The translations under genes were made by a program, and so were the position numbers. From Christensenella sp. UBA7597 (GTDB lineage: Bacteria > Bacillota > Clostridia > Christensenellales > Borkfalkiaceae), in contig DLQW01000020.1 in NCBI GenBank assembly GCA_002474405.1, positions 482-10,835 on the forward strand: 10,354 nucleotides of DNA. The letters are read 5' to 3'. The notes beneath the pieces are model-generated. The model ran no database searches and had not been told where the DNA came from. It saw only the letters and a list, made by a program, of their open reading frames with translations. Shown here one piece after another: positions 6,520 through 10,354 of the stretch. Position 1 is the first letter of the stretch. Each line of letters opens with the position of its first letter.

Positions 6520-6907
6520 ACGCTTTCGTAACCTGAAAGGTAACGGTCATTGTCGCACCGTCCTCAAGATCCGGAAGATTTACGCTTAACACGCCGCCGG
6601 TAAACGTATAATCGGAAGTCTTTGCGCCGTTGATCTGCACGGCGTAATCGGTATCGAACGACACGTTCGCGGTATCCGGTTTATCCGCAAGCACGCCTTT
6701 CGAATACACGTCGCCTGAATTGTTTTCTATAACCACGGTGTACAGCAGCGGTCCGTCTACCCAGTACGTCTTGTTTGCGGAAAGCGTCGCCGTCAGCCCG
6801 TTGACAATCGTCGTGGTAACGGTATTCGTCATAAAAGTAATGGGAACGGCTTCCGCGCCGTATTCGCCGTTGAAATCGGCTTGATTCGTGATGATAATTT
6901 TAGCCAT
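6518..6907 (-). CDS. Small DUF11-like beta-sandwich protein without signal peptide
   Basis: The 129-residue product starts MAKIIITNQADFNG and resembles single-domain DUF11-type proteins of Clostridia. It shows the NQA opening, a GLTATLSANKTYWVDGPLLY stretch, YTVVIENNSG, and the closing GGVLSVNLPDL and MTVTFQVTK. DUF11 repeats are Ig-like strands found in secreted or surface proteins. Here there is no signal peptide, membrane helix or sorting signal. A longer frame from ATG 6973 would add 22 basic residues that are not a signal sequence and overlap the -10 box, so ATG 6907 is chosen; GGAG at 6921-6924 is 13 bases away, a long spacing. The gene converges on the other signal-less surface-like protein. 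From memory, DUF11-type proteins have been reported in clostridial spore appendages, so a spore-surface role is possible but unproven here. Confidence 0.7.
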   Translation of the reverse strand: MAKIIITNQADFNGEYGAEAVPITFMTNTVTTTIVNGLTATLSANKTYWVDGPLLYTVVIENNSGDVYSKGVLADKPDTANVSFDTDYAVQINGAKTSDYTFTGGVLSVNLPDLEDGATMTVTFQVTKA

Positions 6908-6942
6908 ATTGAATCGGATTCTCCGTAACTGAATTCGCAAAA

Positions 6943-6957
6943 CGCCCTTTCGGGGCG
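6943..6957 (-). other. Small hairpin in the leader of the DUF11-like gene
   Basis: CGCCC (6943-6947) and GGGCG (6953-6957) pair around a five-base loop, read CGAAA on the transcript. On the - strand TTTTGCG follows. It lies between the proposed -10 box and the ribosome site, so it would be at or near the 5' end of the mRNA, where it may stabilise the message or act as a weak attenuator. Confidence 0.45.
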
Positions 6958-6971
6958 CCTTTGCTACTTTC

Positions 6972-6977
6972 ATTATA
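6972..6977 (-). promoter_or_regulatory. -10 box of the DUF11-like gene
   Basis: TATAAT reads on the - strand at 6972-6977, placing transcription start near 6965 and giving a leader of about 58 bases. No good TTGACA-like element was found 16-18 bases further upstream, as for the convergent beta-helix gene. Confidence 0.5.
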
Positions 6978-7047
6978 TGCCGCCGCCCGCAAAAACGGTT
7001 TTCCCAAACCGAAGCGCATACGTCGCGCCATACGTCCGCCCAAAACC

Positions 7048-7080
7048 AACCGCCTTTTGTTTTCGTAACAAAAGGCGGTT
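7048..7080 (-). terminator. Long hairpin terminator behind the MBL-fold gene
   Basis: The arms 7048-7061 and 7067-7080 form a perfect 14-pair stem (AACCGCCTTTTGTT paired with AACAAAAGGCGGTT) with a five-base loop. On the - strand, where the MBL-fold gene ends at 7152, it is followed by GGTTTTGG, a modest T tract. On the + strand it is followed by TTTT only to 7082. It separates the MBL-fold gene from the DUF11-like promoter. The rest of 6978-7151 holds no convincing gene. Confidence 0.75.
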
Positions 7081-7151
7081 TTCAGAAGAAATTCAATTTT
7101 TATCGGCAAACAGGAAATCTCTTCCCGCGGGTGAAACCTTCCGCCGCTTAT

Positions 7152-8309
7152 TTACGCAGCCTTGTTTCCGGCGCGATATTTAAGGTACCATTCGCTCTTC
7201 GTGAACGGCTCGCTGCTGCCCGAACAGGTAACTTTCACTTCTCCGCCGTTCGAAGACACGATAATGTTTCCGTTCAGCGATTCGAAATTCCCCTCCGCCG
7301 TTTCGGAATATATCGACGTTACGTAAATTTTATCGGTATATTTCAGCACGCGGTCGCAAAAATCCTGCGTGGGGAAAACGTTGGCGATATTCTCCGTGTA
7401 TTCCGTACTTCCGCAGCAACAGCAAACACACACGATTTCCGGGCGGATTTTCGCAAGCAATTCGTCGTTCGAAGAAGTTTTCGAACCGTGATGCCCCGCT
7501 TTGAACAGCTTGCATTGCGGCAAATCGTTGTTTTCCACAAGCGATTTTTCACCCTCTTTTTCGAGGTCTCCCGTAAACAGATAGTTATTGTTGCCCTGTT
7601 TCAGAAGAAAACATACGGAATAATTGTTTTCGTCCGACGTATCCTCTTCGTAAAATTTCTGATACAGAAAATTCAGCGTGATATCGGGCGCAAGTTCGTA
7701 CGTTCTCTGCGCGCCGTTCGCGTTGTTCCAGCAATCGAGCGCGGTATAATGCACCGTCTGTTCGCTTGCCGCCACGGCAGCGTCGCGCTTTTCAACGTAT
7801 TTCTGATACAGCTGCGAAGTTTTCGACGTTCGCGCAAAATCGATAATCGTTCTGCATTCGAACGCTTCGAAAATCCCCTTGGCGGCAGACGTGCCTACAA
7901 ATCCCGAAATATGGTCCTGATCGGCATGCGTAGCAATCACGTATTCCAGCACGCCGTCCGTGCAGTACCGGCTTACATACTCCGTAATCGTTTTCGCCGA
8001 GGACTGCCGCGAACCCGCGTCCACCAGAATTTCGGTATCGCCTACTTTAATCAGCGTGCAATCGCCCGTATATTTGTTGCCGAGTTCCAGAAAATGTATC
8101 TGCAGATCGTCGGTAACAATCGTTTCGCCGCCGGGGTTGTCGCCCGTTCCGCCGCCCGCGGAATCTCCCGGTTTCAGCCATATGTCCAGATAGCCTTTCC
8201 ACCAGAGAAACGCCAGCACAAGCGCGGCGATAATCAGCAGAATCACCACGAAAAGCGGCAATTTTACCGCCGCTTTTCTTCTGTTGTTCTTTCTTTTCTT
8301 CGTTGCCAT
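7152..8309 (-). CDS. Membrane-anchored ComEC-type metallo-beta-lactamase-fold protein
   Basis: The family comprises stand-alone versions of the C-terminal hydrolase domain of the DNA-uptake protein ComEC; proposed activity is metal-dependent nuclease or phosphodiesterase. The 385-residue product has a strongly basic N-terminus, one hydrophobic helix at about 17-36, a Gly/Asp-rich linker (50-62) and the catalytic domain from about 68, so it should be anchored with the domain outside. Motifs: HFLELG at 72-77 (usually HFLDVG), VDAGS at 96-100, the metal site THADQDH with His128, Asp130, Asp132 and His133, FTGDLE at 245-250, and AGHHGS at 271-276. A run VCVCCCCG at 293-300 sits where relatives normally have a plain beta strand and a glycine. 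Thirty bases separate it from the small PFL cistron upstream, so co-transcription is likely; a ribosome site is not obvious. A hairpin terminator follows. Confidence 0.85.
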   Translation of the reverse strand: MATKKRKNNRRKAAVKLPLFVVILLIIAALVLAFLWWKGYLDIWLKPGDSAGGGTGDNPGGETIVTDDLQIHFLELGNKYTGDCTLIKVGDTEILVDAGSRQSSAKTITEYVSRYCTDGVLEYVIATHADQDHISGFVGTSAAKGIFEAFECRTIIDFARTSKTSQLYQKYVEKRDAAVAASEQTVHYTALDCWNNANGAQRTYELAPDITLNFLYQKFYEEDTSDENNYSVCFLLKQGNNNYLFTGDLEKEGEKSLVENNDLPQCKLFKAGHHGSKTSSNDELLAKIRPEIVCVCCCCGSTEYTENIANVFPTQDFCDRVLKYTDKIYVTSIYSETAEGNFESLNGNIIVSSNGGEVKVTCSGSSEPFTKSEWYLKYRAGNKAA

Positions 8310-8339
8310 AACTTATATACCGATATGCAATCCGTACGG

Positions 8340-8573
8340 TTACATGTGCTCGTGAATCGTACGCGAAATCACTTCGTCCTGCTGCTCTTTCGTAAGCTTA
8401 TTGAAATTAACGGCATACCCCGATACCCGGATGGTAAGCTGCGGATATTTTTCGGGATGTTTCTGCGCGTCAAGCAGCGTTTCGCGGTTGAAAACGTTTA
8501 CGTTCAGATGATGTCCGCCGTCCGCTACGTATGCGTCCAGCATGTTTACAAGATTATCTACTCTCTCACTCAT
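8340..8573 (-). CDS. Glycyl-radical domain of pyruvate formate-lyase as a separate cistron
   Basis: The 77-residue product corresponds to the last ~80 residues of pyruvate formate-lyase (E. coli PFL 680-759). It carries the helix/loop GGHHLNVNV at 19-27, HPEKYPQLT at 39-47, and the radical motif RVSGYAV at 49-55 with Gly52 equivalent to E. coli Gly734, then [18 protein letters not shown]-activating radical-SAM enzyme would abstract H from this glycine. It resembles the E. coli spare-part protein GrcA/YfiD in role, but is shorter and sits directly behind a PFL that has no radical domain of its own. ATG 8573 is preceded by GGAG at 8584-8587 with a ten-base spacer. The large cistron ends 38 bases upstream in another frame. 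It must assemble with the large subunit to make an active enzyme (inference). The MBL-fold gene follows after 30 bases. Confidence 0.93.
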   Translation of the reverse strand: MSERVDNLVNMLDAYVADGGHHLNVNVFNRETLLDAQKHPEKYPQLTIRVSGYAVNFNKLTKEQQDEVISRTIHEHM

Positions 8574-8583
8574 TGTTTTTTAT

Positions 8584-8587
8584 CTCC
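8584..8587 (-). promoter_or_regulatory. Ribosome binding site of the radical-domain cistron
   Basis: GGAG, read on the - strand at 8584-8587, stands ten bases before ATG 8573 within the 38-base gap between the two PFL cistrons. A dedicated ribosome site supports a real separate gene rather than a broken one. Confidence 0.7.
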
Positions 8588-8611
8588 GTTCGTTGTAATT
8601 TTTTCGTCCGT

Positions 8612-10354
8612 TTACTCTTCGTCGCTTCCCAGCGAGGAAGGCGTTACGGAAAACGTGTTGGAAATGCCGTCGCGCGCAAACGTATACGGCAATTTCGCCA
8701 CCGAGCAAAGCGAAGCGATCGCGCCCGTGTGGTCTCTGCCGTGCATGGGATTCGCGCCCGGCGCAAGCGGCGTTCCCGCTCTTCTTCCGTCCGGCGTGTT
8801 GCCCGTCTTTTTGCCGTACACCACGTTGGAAGTAATCGTCAAAATCGATGTGGTGGGAATCGAATCGCGGTACGTGTGATGGCTTGCCACTTTGCCCATA
8901 AACGTTTTCAAAAGCCACACGGCGATTTCGTCCACGCGGTCGTCGTTGTTGCCGTACTTCGGATAGTCGCCTTCGATACGGTAATCTACAATCAAGCCGT
9001 CCTCGTCGCGGATCGGGTACACTTTCGCGTATTTGATGGCGGAAAGCGAATCCACCGCGCAGGAAAGCCCCGCGATGCCCGTAGCGAAAAATCTGCGCAC
9101 TTTCGTATCGTGCAACGCCATTTCAAGCGCTTCGTACGAATATTTGTCGTGCATGTAATGAATCAGATTCAACGTGTTTACGTACAAATCCGCAAGCCAG
9201 CCCATCGTCTTTTCGTAACGCGCCACCACGTCGTCGTAATCCAGCGCGCCGTCTCCTTCCACCGCGGGGAACGCGGGCGAAACCTGAAAAGGCTTGCCGT
9301 TCTTATCTTTCAGAAGCTCGTCTTTGCCGCCGTTCAACGCGTACAAAAGGCATTTGGCAAGGTTGGCGCGGGCACCGAAGAACTGCATGTCCTTGCCCTC
9401 GCGCATGCAGCTTACGCAGCAGGCGATGCAGTAATCGTCGCCCATCAAGGGGCGCATCAGCTCGTCGCTTTCGTACTGCAGCGAAGAAGTACGGATGGAA
9501 AGATCCGCGCAGAACTTCTTGAACTTTTCGGGCAGCGCGCGCGCCCACAGCACCGTTAAATTGGGTTCGGGCGCGGGACCTAAATTATCCAGCGTGTGCA
9601 GAATACGGAACGCCGTTTTCGTAACCAGCGTTCTGCCGTCCTCGCCCATACCGCCGATCGATTCCGTTACCCAGGTAGGGTCGCCGGAAAACAGCTCGTT
9701 GTATTCGCGGATACGCATGAATTTCACGATGCGCAGCTTCATTACGAAATGGTCGATGTACTCCTGCGCTTCCTCTTCGGTAATCACGCCGTTTTTCAAA
9801 TCTCTTTCGATATAAATATCGAGGAACGTGCTGTTTCTGCCGATAGACATCGCCGCGCCGTTCTGGTCTTTCACCGCCGCAAGATACCCGAAATACAGCG
9901 CCTGCACGGCTTCTTTCGCCGTTTTCGCGGGCTGAGAAATATCGCAGCCGTAAATGTTCGCCATTTCTTTCAGCTTTTTCAGCGCCTTGATTTGTTCGGA
10001 AACCTCTTCGCGGTCGCGCACGAGTTCCGCCGTCATCTCGCCCGTCATCGCCTTTTTATCCGCTTCTTTTTTCGCGATGAGAAAATCTACGCCGTACAGC
10101 GCCACGCGGCGGTAATCGCCCACGATTCTGCCTCTGCCGTAGGTATCGGGAAGCCCCGTTAAAATGTGCGCCTTTCTCGCCGCGCGCATTTCGGGCGTGT
10201 ACGCGTCGTATACGCCGTCGTTATGCGTCTTTCTGTACTTGGCGAAAATTTCTTTCACTTTCGGGTCCAGATGATAGCCGTACATTTCAAGCGCCTCTTC
10301 CGACATTCTGATTCCCCCGAACGGCTGTAACGCGCGCTTGAACGGCTTATCCGT
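8612..10354 (-). CDS. pflB: Pyruvate formate-lyase large part, lacking its glycyl-radical domain (5' partial)
   Basis: PFL converts pyruvate and coenzyme A to acetyl-CoA and formate in anaerobic fermentation. The frame is open to the right edge: before Met at 10306 it continues with sixteen residues that match PFL ([16 protein letters not shown]), so that Met is internal and about 100 N-terminal residues lie outside the window. The visible 580 residues show [50 protein letters not shown], the active-site pair IACCVS (Cys-Cys codons at 9416-9421, equivalent to E. coli Cys418/419), [34 protein letters not shown] and TPDGRRAG. The chain ends SSLGSDEE and stops at 8612, where E. coli PFL continues with about 80 residues holding Gly734. 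Those residues are encoded by the next cistron. No activase gene (pflA) lies downstream in the window. Confidence 0.96.
   Translation of the reverse strand, partial: TDKPFKRALQPFGGIRMSEEALEMYGYHLDPKVKEIFAKYRKTHNDGVYDAYTPEMRAARKAHILTGLPDTYGRGRIVGDYRRVALYGVDFLIAKKEADKKAMTGEMTAELVRDREEVSEQIKALKKLKEMANIYGCDISQPAKTAKEAVQALYFGYLAAVKDQNGAAMSIGRNSTFLDIYIERDLKNGVITEEEAQEYIDHFVMKLRIVKFMRIREYNELFSGDPTWVTESIGGMGEDGRTLVTKTAFRILHTLDNLGPAPEPNLTVLWARALPEKFKKFCADLSIRTSSLQYESDELMRPLMGDDYCIACCVSCMREGKDMQFFGARANLAKCLLYALNGGKDELLKDKNGKPFQVSPAFPAVEGDGALDYDDVVARYEKTMGWLADLYVNTLNLIHYMHDKYSYEALEMALHDTKVRRFFATGIAGLSCAVDSLSAIKYAKVYPIRDEDGLIVDYRIEGDYPKYGNNDDRVDEIAVWLLKTFMGKVASHHTYRDSIPTTSILTITSNVVYGKKTGNTPDGRRAGTPLAPGANPMHGRDHTGAIASLCSVAKLPYTFARDGISNTFSVTPSSLGSDEE

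Noticed and set aside
8574..8611. Simple frameshift or nonsense mutation splitting PFL
   Set aside because: The 38-base gap reads as non-PFL sequence in all frames, contains a ribosome site, and the flanking PFL sequence has no missing residues. A point lesion would leave homologous codons across the gap.
7131..8879. 582-codon open frame on the + strand
   Set aside because: It lies antisense to the MBL-fold and PFL genes, is Arg/Phe/His/Val-rich with no recognisable motif, and results from the low stop density opposite GCG/GAA-rich codons. The - strand genes are certain.
8531..9559. 342-codon open frame on the + strand
   Set aside because: Complement shadow of the PFL genes; composition is typical of an antisense frame.
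10304..10306. ATG as the start of the large PFL cistron
   Set aside because: The frame continues upstream to the window edge with residues matching PFL ([10 protein letters not shown]), so this Met is internal.
1..10354. CRISPR array, tRNA, rRNA, insertion sequence or phage module
   Set aside because: No regularly spaced repeats, cloverleaf-like segments, transposase motifs or terminal inverted repeats were seen by eye.

Overview
The window looks like chromosomal DNA of an anaerobic, low-oxygen-lifestyle member of the Bacillota, most likely an uncultured gut-type Clostridia. The evidence is textbook sigma-A promoters (TTGACA-N17-TACAAT, TTGACT-N17-TATAAT), GGAG-type ribosome sites, a clostridial-style RadC, WxL-like and DUF11-like proteins, and an oxygen-sensitive pyruvate formate-lyase. 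Base composition is near-balanced with many GCG, AAA and GAA codons. No rRNA, tRNA, CRISPR array, transposase or phage gene was recognised. The taxonomic call is an inference from gene style, not from a database match.

Layout. (1) Positions 1-1311: ychF (ATPase of the Obg/translation-factor class) on the + strand, with an AT-rich leader that reads like a Bacteroidetes promoter and a terminator behind it. (2) 1339-2298: a stand-alone RadC/JAMM protein on the - strand with a near-consensus promoter. (3) 2371-4369: a divergent + strand operon of a phosphopantetheinyl transferase, an MTA/SAH nucleosidase and uracil-DNA glycosylase, closed by a strong terminator. The first gene appears to be transcribed from the A of its own ATG (leaderless). 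(4) 4423-6907: two convergent genes for proteins that look extracellular (beta-helix plus WxL-like; DUF11-like) yet have no signal peptide, with a start-less cysteine-rich reading frame between them. (5) 7048-8309: a membrane-anchored ComEC-type metallo-beta-lactamase-fold protein on the - strand, with a hairpin terminator. (6) 8340-10354: pyruvate formate-lyase on the - strand, divided cleanly into two cistrons. The large one holds the active-site Cys-Cys pair and runs off the right edge; the small one holds the glycyl-radical domain.

The most interesting item is the split pyruvate formate-lyase. The break falls between the catalytic barrel and the radical loop, nothing homologous is missing, the second cistron has its own ribosome site, and the two parts are in different frames separated by 38 non-coding bases. 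The glycyl radical would therefore have to be delivered in trans by a 77-residue subunit, as the repair protein GrcA/YfiD does in E. coli, but here as the only radical domain visible for this enzyme. Second-tier observations are the leaderless PPTase transcript, the signal-less surface-like protein pair with its cysteine-rich orphan frame, and a possible composite origin of the ychF 5' end.
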